Shown piece after piece: positions 54,117 through 61,736 of a stretch of 64,000 bases of DNA. Location: assembly GCA_964406035.1 (NCBI GenBank), contig CAYOQB010000005.1, forward strand, positions 1-64,000. The letters are read 5' to 3'. Every line of letters begins with the position of its first letter. Position 1 is the first letter of the stretch. The notes below the pieces were generated by a model. The model did not search any database, was not told the origin of the DNA, and worked only from the letters and a program-made list of their open reading frames with translations. Source of the stretch: JAIEPW01 sp964406035. GTDB lineage: Bacteria; Acidobacteriota; Terriglobia; Bryobacterales; Bryobacteraceae. The translations under genes were made by a program, and so were the position numbers.

Positions 54117-54815
54117 CTAGTACTCGTCGCGGCGGATGATCTCGTAACACTCACACACCGCCGCTTCCAGTTCCTGGCGGCTGGTGACGGTCACGTGGCC
54201 ATGATCGTAGTTGATGGCTCCGCGGGACTGGAGATTGAGCGCGGTGTGGGTGATGGTCGCGCGGCGCACGCCCAGCATCCGCGCCAGCGATTCATGGGTG
54301 ATGTTGAACGAGTTGCCGTCCAGGCGGTCCAGGAAGCTGAGCAGCCAGCGCGCCACCTGCTGCTCGCTGCTGTGCACCGCGCGGCAGTAGCCGGCCTGAG
54401 CCAGCGTCCGGATCAGCAACCGCACGTAGGAATTCAGGGGCGCCGAGCAGGGCGCGGGCGAGCCCAACGCTTTTTCCAGCGCAGCAAGAGGAAGGGAGTA
54501 GATCGTTCCCGGATGCTGTACGCGCGCCCGCAGCGGCGCTCGCGCCTGCCCGAGGTACGCGGGTACCCCGGCAAAGCCTTCACGTCCCACCATCGCTACT
54601 TCCACCTCGCGTCCATCCAGGCCGGTGGCGAGCAGAGAGATAATTGCGCTCGCCGGGAAGAAAAGGCAATCCACATGATCGTCGATGTCGAAGAGCACAT
54701 CGGGATACGAGAAGACGACTGGCTGCACGCTTGCCCGCACCTGCTCGCCGTGCGCTTCCACGAGTGCGGCAAGAGCTTTGTTCCTCTCAGGCGGGGGTAC
54801 GGCCACGGCGAACAC
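54117..54815 (-). CDS. Crp/Fnr-family transcriptional regulator
   Basis: 232 residues. The N-terminal cyclic-nucleotide-binding-like beta roll (about 20-130) includes FPASAIISLLATGLDGREVE and VAMVGREGFAGVP. The C-terminal winged helix (about 165-232) has ITHESLARMLGVRRATITHT. No cysteine cluster of the FNR type is seen, so oxygen sensing is unlikely. The tandem palindromes 64-101 bases upstream of its start are its probable operator, so autoregulation and control of the divergent kinase are likely. Confidence 0.87.
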   Translation of the reverse strand: MFAVAVPPPERNKALAALVEAHGEQVRASVQPVVFSYPDVLFDIDDHVDCLFFPASAIISLLATGLDGREVEVAMVGREGFAGVPAYLGQARAPLRARVQHPGTIYSLPLAALEKALGSPAPCSAPLNSYVRLLIRTLAQAGYCRAVHSSEQQVARWLLSFLDRLDGNSFNITHESLARMLGVRRATITHTALNLQSRGAINYDHGHVTVTSRQELEAAVCECYEIIRRDEY

Positions 54816-54878
54816 CGATGTATCGTCCCTCCATAGCTAAAGCGTAACTGGTAGGTCGGCCTGCTAGATCCCTCAGCT

Positions 54879-54916
54879 TTGTACGGATTCGTACAACTTG
54901 TACGAAGTCGTACCAA
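54879..54916. promoter_or_regulatory. Tandem palindromic operator between Crp-like regulator and hybrid kinase
   Basis: Two head-to-tail dyads 19 bases apart: TTGTACG-GATT-CGTACAA (perfect 7-base arms, 54879-54896) and TTGTACG-AAGT-CGTACCAA (54898-54916, one extra base). They overlap a possible -35 of the kinase gene. Half-sites resemble the TTG...CAA theme of Crp/Fnr proteins but with a 12-base rather than 8-base separation, so the exact protein is not proven. Confidence 0.65.
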
Positions 54917-54956
54917 GTGTGCTACAGTTCGATCGAGTACGCCGGGGAGCAGCTTG

Positions 54957-56513
54957 ATGCCGGTGCTTTTGCATGTCGACGATAACGCCTCAATTCGATA
55001 CGCCCGGTCCCGCACGTTAAGTTCCGCTGGTTACACTGTCATCGACCTGGAAACAGGCGAGGAGGCGCTGGACGTCGCGACAGCTTCCGCGCCGGAGGGC
55101 ATCCTGCTCGACGTCCGCCTGCCCGGGATGGATGGCTTCGCGACGGCGCGAGCGCTGCGTCAAAATCCCCGGCTGCTGGATGTGGCGATCGTCCTGATCA
55201 CCTCGGGGGCCGTAACCGAGATCAGCGAGATCGCCGCGAACGAAGAGGCGATCGACGGGTTCCTGGTGGAGCCGGTACCGCCGCAACTGCTGGCCATCAC
55301 CATGGCGGCGGCGTTGCACCGCAAGCGGACGCAGCGCGAGTTGCGCATCGCCACCGCCGGGCTGGAAAAGCAGTTGGAGGAAACCCGCCGCGCCGCCGAG
55401 CAGAACGAGCGGTATCGCCGCACGCTGGAAGCTCTAATGGAGTACGTTCCCGAGGGGATCACCATCGCGGAAATGCCCGAGCTGACGATCACCTGGATAA
55501 GCAAGCACGGCATCGAATTGACCGGGCGTCCGGCGGAGCTGCTCCACAATCTGCCGGGTCGCCACCACGCGCAGACCTGGGGCATTTTTCATTCTGACGG
55601 AACCACGCCGGCTGAAAACCAGGAACTGCCGCTGACACGCGCCGGGAGGCTGGGCGAGGTGGTGGAGGGGGAAGAGTGGATCCTGCGGCGGCCCGACGGA
55701 TCCCGGATCTGCTGCCTGTGCAACGCCGGACCGATTCGCGACCGATCCGGGGTGATTACGGGCGGCGTGATCGCCTGGCGCGACATCACCGACCGGAAGA
55801 GACGAGAGCGCGCCCTGCAGCAGAGCAACGAGGAGCTGCAGCAGTTCGTTTTCTCGGTATCGCACGATCTCCAGGAGCCGCTGCGGACGGTGACCACGTT
55901 CAGCGAACTGCTGCGCCGCCGGCACCTGGATGCGGTCGGCGGTGAAGGCGATTTTCTGATCCGCGAGATGTCGGCCGCCGCGGCACGCATGCAGCACCTG
56001 ATTCGCGATCTGCTGGCCTATTCGCAGGTGCTTCCCGAGAGCGGACGCCTTGTCCAGGATGTGGACCTGAATCGGGTGGTCGCCGAGGCGATGGCCAATC
56101 TGAATGTGGCGATCGAGGAATCGGAAGCGCGCATCGCGGCGGAGGATCTGCCGGTGCTGCGCGGAGATCAGCACCGCCTGACGCAACTGCTGCAGAATCT
56201 GCTGGCGAACGCGATCAAGTATTCCCGCGATCAGGGTCCGCCGGAGATCCGCGTTTGGGCGAGAAGCGCGGGGTTGAAGTGGACCATCTGCGTCGACGAT
56301 AACGGCCCCGGCGTCCCGCCGGAGCAGGCCGAGCGGGTGTTTCAGCCGTTCACGCGCCTGCATGGCCGCGACGTTTCGGGCACCGGATTGGGGTTGGCGA
56401 TCGCCAGGCGGATCGTGGAAGGTCACGGCGGCAGGATCTGGGTGGAGGCGTCGCCGGAAGGTGGCGCGCGATTCTGCTTTACGCTGCCGGTGGCGCACTC
56501 CGAGGTCAGCTAG
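54957..56513 (+). CDS. Receiver-PAS-histidine kinase (hybrid sensor)
   Basis: 518-residue soluble signalling protein. A receiver domain (1-115) has the pocket HVDDNAS and phosphoryl Asp52 in LLDVRLPGMDG. A short coiled coil follows (about 120-150, LRIATAGLEKQLEETRRAAE). A PAS domain (about 155-285) contains TGRPAELLHNLPGR and GVIAWRDITDRK. A HisKA domain carries the phospho-acceptor His at about 303 in SVSHDLQEP. A HATPase follows (LLANAIKYS, DNGPGVP, GTGLGLAI). No membrane helix. The ATG has GGGAG upstream and starts the receiver; the longer reading was dropped. The ligand of the PAS domain is unknown. Confidence 0.92.
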   Translation: MPVLLHVDDNASIRYARSRTLSSAGYTVIDLETGEEALDVATASAPEGILLDVRLPGMDGFATARALRQNPRLLDVAIVLITSGAVTEISEIAANEEAIDGFLVEPVPPQLLAITMAAALHRKRTQRELRIATAGLEKQLEETRRAAEQNERYRRTLEALMEYVPEGITIAEMPELTITWISKHGIELTGRPAELLHNLPGRHHAQTWGIFHSDGTTPAENQELPLTRAGRLGEVVEGEEWILRRPDGSRICCLCNAGPIRDRSGVITGGVIAWRDITDRKRRERALQQSNEELQQFVFSVSHDLQEPLRTVTTFSELLRRRHLDAVGGEGDFLIREMSAAAARMQHLIRDLLAYSQVLPESGRLVQDVDLNRVVAEAMANLNVAIEESEARIAAEDLPVLRGDQHRLTQLLQNLLANAIKYSRDQGPPEIRVWARSAGLKWTICVDDNGPGVPPEQAERVFQPFTRLHGRDVSGTGLGLAIARRIVEGHGGRIWVEASPEGGARFCFTLPVAHSEVS

Positions 56514-56519
56514 CGGGGC

Positions 56520-57815
56520 TTACCCGTCATTTTCGGCAAGCAAGGATCCGGCGTGCTCCGCGTCCTGCGCCAGAATCATCAGGTGCCGGAAGCGATCGGT
56601 GACGCCTCCGAAATCCGGCATATCCGCGGGCGCGGGGTTCAGGACGCCGGTCCGGATGCGCACTCGCTTGCCGTCGCTGCCGCGGACGATGGTCCCGGTG
56701 ACCAGATCCATTTGGTAAGAGTCGAGATCGCCCCGCACGAAGGCGGTTTCTCCGGAAATCTCGATCCTTCCGGACAAGCCGGGCGGCATCATCATCGCCC
56801 CCGGCGACAACACGGAACTCAGCGCCCGGCCCACCAGCGAATGGAAGCTCGGAGCGGGAACGGGCGGTTTCACGGTGGGGTCGGGATTGCCCAACGCCTC
56901 GGCGGCGGCGCGGATCACCTTTTGGCCGTTCGCCTTCGGCGTGAATTCCACCAGGGCGATGTCGCGTGCCCTGTCAAGCAGTTGCGGATCGCGGTTGGCT
57001 TCGATCAGCCACAGGAACGATCGCAGAATAAAGCTGCCTTCGCGTGACAGCTTTTGCTTGACGCCGGGCTGCAGAGACTGAAACCAGCCGAGCAATCGAT
57101 CGCGGAACGAGTCACGGCCGATCGAGGCGGTGATTGCGGTGGCGCGCTCCACCCATTTTCCAGGCGGGCGGCCGCTTTCGTCGCCATGGATGCTGTACAG
57201 CAGGCGGCGCCAGTTCTCGCGTTCGTCGCCCTGCATGGCGCGATACGCGGCGCGGACCTGCTCGCTCCAGCACCGTTTCGCGTCGATCCCGTTCCATTCG
57301 TCGCGCCAAGCCAGCATGTCGAGGCGAGACCGGAACAGTTGCAGGCTCACCTGGTTCACCGCGTAATCCAGTTGATAGACGCGGTCTCGGAAGCGGGCGA
57401 TGGCGGCCGATAACTCGCGGGTGAGGCCGTGCTCCTCGACGTAAGCCATCACGTGAACGACGGGCGGGTAGGGGGCGAGGGCATGAGAAGTCGCCGCGGT
57501 TTCCTCCAGCAGGAGGATCAGGTCGGCTTCGGTCAGGTCCAGGGACCATTTCTCGATGCGTTCCGCGAGCCCGCGTAAGGGGCTGTCGTGGCGGTTGAAC
57601 GGACTGTGCTCCTTTAGCCACCGCATTCTTTCAAGCAGCGCCCGCCAGGCCAGCAGTTTGCGCGGCTTGTTCCGGAGCCCGTTGATCTCCTTGATCGCGG
57701 TCTGCCAGCCGGCCTCTTCCACGCGCACAAGATACTGATTCAGGGCGTGATGCCCTTCAGCAAGGGGCGAGTGGGCGTCCAGGAGGTAACCGTCGGGGCA
57801 GGGAATCTGATCCAT
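56520..57815 (-). CDS. Hypothetical protein of unknown family (431 residues)
   Basis: A soluble, mostly helical protein with no signal peptide and no motif I recognise. Notable segments are LLLEETAATSHALAPYPPVV (about 100-120), a tryptophan-rich middle (AWRDEWNGIDAKRCWSEQ) and a C-terminal beta part (IEISGETAFVRGDLDSYQMD). The length and even coding bias support a real gene; the opposite-strand open frames are shadows. Its stop is six bases from the kinase stop (convergent). Confidence 0.65.
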   Translation of the reverse strand: MDQIPCPDGYLLDAHSPLAEGHHALNQYLVRVEEAGWQTAIKEINGLRNKPRKLLAWRALLERMRWLKEHSPFNRHDSPLRGLAERIEKWSLDLTEADLILLLEETAATSHALAPYPPVVHVMAYVEEHGLTRELSAAIARFRDRVYQLDYAVNQVSLQLFRSRLDMLAWRDEWNGIDAKRCWSEQVRAAYRAMQGDERENWRRLLYSIHGDESGRPPGKWVERATAITASIGRDSFRDRLLGWFQSLQPGVKQKLSREGSFILRSFLWLIEANRDPQLLDRARDIALVEFTPKANGQKVIRAAAEALGNPDPTVKPPVPAPSFHSLVGRALSSVLSPGAMMMPPGLSGRIEISGETAFVRGDLDSYQMDLVTGTIVRGSDGKRVRIRTGVLNPAPADMPDFGGVTDRFRHLMILAQDAEHAGSLLAENDG

Positions 57816-57941
57816 CGCGAAGCTCCAAGTTCGAAATCGGCGGTCGCGAGCTCCCGCAATAGCCGGTGAATCGCGTTTCCGGCTTCGCCGCTCGCCGTCA
57901 GCGTACTAAAATAGCCCACTGGAAGCGACGGAACTTACTTC

Positions 57942-58844
57942 ATGACGCCGGACCAAAGCGCGGCCGAGTATGAGCGGCGTATCAACCGCGTCATCGATTA
58001 CATTGCCGGGCACCTGGATGAGACGCTGACGCTATCCCGGTTGGCGCGGGTGGCCTGCTTCTCCGAGTTCCACTTCCACAAGCTCTTCCGGATGCAGATC
58101 GGCGAGACGGTGAACGAGTTCATCGCCCGGATGCGCGTGGAGAAGGCGCTGTTTCTCATGCGCCACTCGCCGCGCAGGACGCTGACGGACATCGCGCTGG
58201 AATGCGGGTTTAACACAGCCGCGAACTTCACCAGGGTGTTTCGCAAGCGGATGGGCGTCGCGCCGCGGGCTTTCGATCTGGAGCGATACTGGCAGGATCG
58301 CAAGATCGGGAAAGACGACGCGATCGAGTCGCTCTACTATTGCAAGAGAACTCTGCAGGCGGATGTTTCGGGATTCCAGGTGGAGACCCGGCGGCTGCCG
58401 GACCTCGATATTGCCTATTTGCGGGTGTTCCGGTCCTACGAGGAGGGACGTGTGCAGGCGGCGTTTCGCGCTTTGGAGGAATGGGCCGGCCGCCGTGGAT
58501 TGCTGACGCCGGAAGCGCGGTGGATCGGGATGTCGAAAGACGATCCGGAGATCGTGCCGCTGGTCAAGTGCAGCTATGATGTCTGCCTGACCGTTCCGAG
58601 GGGCACGCAGGCGGAGGGAAGAGTGGAAGTGAGACGCATTCCGTCGAGCCTTTACGGCGTGCTGGGAATACGCGGCGATCTCGACCTGGCTGACCGGGGC
58701 TGGCATCATCTGTTCAAGACCTGGCTGCCGCGATCGGGTTTCCAGCCTGCGCCCCAGGCCTCCATGGAGGTCTTTCGCAGATCGCCGCTGCTGGGATGGG
58801 AGGAGTTCGATGTCGAGGAGTGCTTGCCGGTGAGGAGCCTATGA
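57942..58844 (+). CDS. AraC-type regulator with GyrI-like ligand domain
   Basis: 300 residues. Two helix-turn-helix units in the first 110 residues (LSRLARVACFSEFHFHKLFR and TDIALECGFNTAANFTRVFR) form the AraC DNA-binding domain, here at the N terminus as in Rob/SoxS-related proteins. Residues about 145-300 form a GyrI-like effector-binding domain (LPDLDIAYLRVFRSYEEG, RRIPSSLYGVLGIRG). It may sense a small hydrophobic compound. A VOC-family gene starts 14 bases downstream and is likely co-transcribed. A TAAAAT at about 57904 has only a weak -35. Confidence 0.88.
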   Translation: MTPDQSAAEYERRINRVIDYIAGHLDETLTLSRLARVACFSEFHFHKLFRMQIGETVNEFIARMRVEKALFLMRHSPRRTLTDIALECGFNTAANFTRVFRKRMGVAPRAFDLERYWQDRKIGKDDAIESLYYCKRTLQADVSGFQVETRRLPDLDIAYLRVFRSYEEGRVQAAFRALEEWAGRRGLLTPEARWIGMSKDDPEIVPLVKCSYDVCLTVPRGTQAEGRVEVRRIPSSLYGVLGIRGDLDLADRGWHHLFKTWLPRSGFQPAPQASMEVFRRSPLLGWEEFDVEECLPVRSL

Positions 58845-58858
58845 GGACAGGAGGAAAA

Positions 58859-59218
58859 ATGGATTTAGGAATATTTTCCGTCAGCCTGACGGTGAAGGAT
58901 ATCGCGGCGTCGCGGGCGTTCTATGAGAAGCTCGGTTTCGAAGTGATCGACGGCAACCAGGAACAGCTATGGCTGATCTTGCGCAACGGCAAGATCAACA
59001 TCGGTCTTTTCCAAGGCATGTTCGACCGGAACATGCTCACATTCAACCCCGTTGACGTGCGCGCGATCCAGAAACACCTGAAGGCGCAGGGCGTCAAGCT
59101 GGATGTTGAAGCCGATGAAAACACGACAGGACCGGCACACGCCACTTTGCAGGATCCTGACGGCAATCCGATTCTCTTCGATCAGCACGAGGAAGAGTTC
59201 ATGAAGAAATACCGGTAG
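58859..59218 (+). CDS. VOC-superfamily protein
   Basis: 119-residue vicinal-oxygen-chelate fold protein. Paired beta-alpha-beta modules are visible in SVSLTVKDIAASRAFYEKLG and TLQDPDGNPILFDQHEE. Metal ligands of true glyoxalases are not complete, so enzyme activity is uncertain; it may bind a small ligand. The ATG is fixed by AGGAGG four bases before it, rather than the ATG 18 bases earlier. It is the second gene of the AraC operon, suggesting a shared chemical response. Confidence 0.85.
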   Translation: MDLGIFSVSLTVKDIAASRAFYEKLGFEVIDGNQEQLWLILRNGKINIGLFQGMFDRNMLTFNPVDVRAIQKHLKAQGVKLDVEADENTTGPAHATLQDPDGNPILFDQHEEEFMKKYR

Positions 59219-59231
59219 CACCGGCGCGCCG

Positions 59232-59564
59232 ATGAGCCTGGGAATCCTGGTCCACGGATCCAATCACTTCATGGTCCGTGGACCCCTGCCGGACGCGGCC
59301 GCCGCGCGCGAACTGGTCAAGCGCTGGGAATTCGTCCAGGATCTTACGCGTCCGGCGACTGTTCCGCCGGTGTGGCGGATCTCCACCCGCGAGTTCCGCG
59401 AGAACATCGAATGGGCCGTGGTTCTCAACAACGGCGAAGCTCACTCCGGGGCGGTGGAAATCCTGCTTGCCGAACTTGCTGCCCGCGGCATCCCGATTCA
59501 CCAGGGGCCAGGACCCCTTTTGCCGTCCGGCGCCGAATGGCCGGGAGAACCATGGCCGAAATGA
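59232..59564 (+). CDS. Small hypothetical protein (110 residues)
   Basis: A compact alpha/beta-looking protein: LGILVHGSNHFMVRGPLPD near the start, ENIEWAVVLNNGEAHSGAVE in the middle, and a Pro/Gly-rich C terminus. I have seen similarly arranged short proteins in Acidobacteriota but know of no function. It begins 13 bases after the VOC stop and is likely in the same transcript, although its ribosome site is weak. Confidence 0.6.
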   Translation: MSLGILVHGSNHFMVRGPLPDAAAARELVKRWEFVQDLTRPATVPPVWRISTREFRENIEWAVVLNNGEAHSGAVEILLAELAARGIPIHQGPGPLLPSGAEWPGEPWPK

Positions 59565-59652
59565 GCCAGTCCTCCGCGATCGGCGTGCAACTTCCCTCCG
59601 CCGCGCACATCTATTAGACTTCCATGGATGTGTGATTCAAGGAGAGTTGAAA

Positions 59653-60660
59653 ATGGCCGGAAGCGGCATGTCAATTCACAGCAACCATAGTGTTATGTTG
59701 CAGTTGCGGAACCGGAAGAACCAACTGGAGTCGCTGGTCCGTAGCGTGGACGACCCTCACGATATTCTGCGCGTTCTGGAGCAGGTGGACGCGGTTCTCG
59801 ACCGCATCAAGACCGGGACGTACGGAGAGTGTTCGGTTTGCCACACTTCCATCGACGACGAACAGTTGGAAGACAATCCTCTCGCGGAATACTGCCTGTG
59901 CCACCTGGATGACGCACAGCAAACGTTGCTGGGACAGGACTTAGGAGCGGCATGGCGGATTCAGGCGGCGCTGCTGCCTTGTCCGGATCTGGCCACGGCC
60001 TACTGGGAATCGCATTACCGCTATCAGCCGCACGGCGCGGTGAGCGGCGATTATTGCGATCTGATTCCGCGGGGCGACGACCTTCACTTCGTGGTCGCGG
60101 ACGTGTCGGGGAAGGGTGTGGCGGCGGCTATCGTGATGTCCCACCTGAGTGCGACACTGCGGGCGATGATACGCGCCGGCGCCTCCGTGCCGGAGCAGCT
60201 CGCCCGCGCCAACGGCATCCTGCGCGAGAGCGCCTTCGATTCGCATTACGCCACTATTGTGGTGGGAAAGCTGAGTCCGGGCGGTGAGGTGGAGATGCTG
60301 AACGCGGGGCACTGCCCGCCGCTGCTGCTTCAGGAATCCGGCGTGACGCCGCTGGCGGCATCCGGACCGCCGGTGGGCCTGCTGGACCTGGACGAGGCTG
60401 CGCACGCGGTGCAACACGTCGAAATACAGCCGGGAGAAAGCCTGTTCCTTTATACCGACGGCGTGATCGAGGCCATGAACGAGGAAGGCGACGATTTCGG
60501 CCTGGATCGCCTGATACACGCCGCCACGCTGCTGCGCGGCGCGCCGCCGCGACAATTGGTGTCAGGGGCGCTCGATCACCTGCGGGCGTTTCTCCGTTCC
60601 ACCCCTCGCAACGACGATCTCACGGCGCTTGCCTTACGCCGGGTCCCGCACCCGGCTTAA
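59653..60660 (+). CDS. DksA-type zinc finger fused to PP2C/SpoIIE phosphatase
   Basis: 335 residues. The N-terminal third is a helical DksA/TraR-like segment ending in a zinc-finger pattern: Cys60 and Cys63 (CSVC), Cys81 and, at the fourth ligand position, His84 in CLCHLDD (Cys83 is adjacent). This gives C-x2-C-x17-C-x2-H instead of the usual four cysteines. From about residue 110 a PPM/SpoIIE serine phosphatase domain follows with GDYCD, VADVSGKGVAAA, NAGHCPPLLL, LYTDGVIEA and NDDLTAL, so metal-binding aspartates are intact. AGGAGAG precedes the ATG. It probably dephosphorylates a partner such as an anti-sigma antagonist. The zinc finger may tie it to RNA polymerase, which is inference. Confidence 0.82.
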   Translation: MAGSGMSIHSNHSVMLQLRNRKNQLESLVRSVDDPHDILRVLEQVDAVLDRIKTGTYGECSVCHTSIDDEQLEDNPLAEYCLCHLDDAQQTLLGQDLGAAWRIQAALLPCPDLATAYWESHYRYQPHGAVSGDYCDLIPRGDDLHFVVADVSGKGVAAAIVMSHLSATLRAMIRAGASVPEQLARANGILRESAFDSHYATIVVGKLSPGGEVEMLNAGHCPPLLLQESGVTPLAASGPPVGLLDLDEAAHAVQHVEIQPGESLFLYTDGVIEAMNEEGDDFGLDRLIHAATLLRGAPPRQLVSGALDHLRAFLRSTPRNDDLTALALRRVPHPA

Positions 60661-60673
60661 GACCAAAAATACG

Positions 60674-61231
60674 ATGAAGCTTTCGGCCCTCCTGGTGGTC
60701 CTTGCAGCCGCCAACGTTTGCCAGGCACAGGACTACCTGCGCAAGTGGAACGTGTATGGCGCGGCGGGCTACGGGTGGACGTCCGACGATGAAGGCTCCG
60801 TCGGCAATGGGTTCGCGGGCGGCGGTGGCGTGGGTTACCGCTTCAACCGCCGCCTGGAGGCGGTCTTCGACATCAACGCGTTCCGTCATCGCCGCGAGGG
60901 CGCCCTGGGCCGCGCGGAGTTCGCGGGCAACGGGCAATACTACACGGGTAACCTGCTCTATCACTTCTCCGGTTCGCGATTCCAGCCGTACATTCTTGGC
61001 GGGGCTGGTGGTATCGCCTACCAAGTGGACCGCGGCATCAACCTTCCGCGCGACACCAGCACGGGCGGTTTCGCCATTACTTTCGGAGCAGGCGCAAAGG
61101 CGTTCGTTTCGGAGAGGTTCTCCATTCGCCCGGAAGTGCGGGTGTATGCCGGAGGGCGAGGCGCCGCGGGCGGGATCGAGCCGCCGATCGTGAACGTGCG
61201 CTTCGCCGTGGGCTTCGGGTATCACTGGTAA
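60674..61231 (+). CDS. Small outer-membrane beta-barrel protein
   Basis: 185 residues with signal peptide KLSALLVVLAAANVCQAQ. Alternating aromatic/polar strands of an OmpA/OmpW-like 8-strand barrel are visible (VYGAAGYGWTSDDEGSVGNG, VGYRFNRRLEAVFDINAFRH, GNGQYYTGNLLYHFSGSRF), ending in FGYHW with a C-terminal aromatic that suits outer-membrane assembly. No OmpA peptidoglycan-binding domain is attached. Role unknown. It starts 13 bases after the phosphatase stop. Confidence 0.82.
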   Translation: MKLSALLVVLAAANVCQAQDYLRKWNVYGAAGYGWTSDDEGSVGNGFAGGGGVGYRFNRRLEAVFDINAFRHRREGALGRAEFAGNGQYYTGNLLYHFSGSRFQPYILGGAGGIAYQVDRGINLPRDTSTGGFAITFGAGAKAFVSERFSIRPEVRVYAGGRGAAGGIEPPIVNVRFAVGFGYHW

Positions 61232-61267
61232 CGCCGGGCGCCGGGCCGCGCAACATACAATGAGTGA

Positions 61268-61735
61268 ATGCGCGCCCTTTTGGTGCTGTTCCTCACTCTT
61301 CCCCTGCTGGGGGCCGATCCGCGGAAGCAGTTGATCGGAACCTGGAGGCTGGTTTCCTACGAACGAACGACCCCTGCCGGGATTACGGAGTCGCCGTTTG
61401 GGAAGACCCCGGCCGGGCGCCTGATCTACGATGCGAAGGGCCGCATGTCGACGCACATGATGCGGCCCGGACGCCCGTCGTTTTCGGAACCGCAGTTGCG
61501 CAACGGGACTCCGGCGGAGATCGAAGCCGCGTATCGCGGGTATCTGGCGTATTGGGGCACGTTCACGGTCAACAGCACGGAGAAAGTGATTCTGCACCGG
61601 ATCGAAGGCAGCCTGTATCCCAACTGGGTCGGGTCGGAGCAGAGACGCCCGTTCTCATTTGAGAAAGGTCGTCTGGTGCTGATTTCGGATTCGTCGCTGG
61701 GGCGGGCGAGGATCGTGTGGGAAAAGCTGCCGTAA
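61268..61735 (+). CDS. Secreted lipocalin-like protein
   Basis: 155 residues with signal peptide RALLVLFLTLPLLGAD. It has the pattern LIGTWRLVSYERTTPAGITE and GRLIYDAKGRMSTHMMRPGR of the bacterial lipocalin-like (lipocalin_5) domain, probably a small beta-barrel that binds a hydrophobic molecule. No catalytic motif. It converges on the DUF3604 gene with one base between stops. Confidence 0.82.
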   Translation: MRALLVLFLTLPLLGADPRKQLIGTWRLVSYERTTPAGITESPFGKTPAGRLIYDAKGRMSTHMMRPGRPSFSEPQLRNGTPAEIEAAYRGYLAYWGTFTVNSTEKVILHRIEGSLYPNWVGSEQRRPFSFEKGRLVLISDSSLGRARIVWEKLP

Positions 61736-61736
61736 G

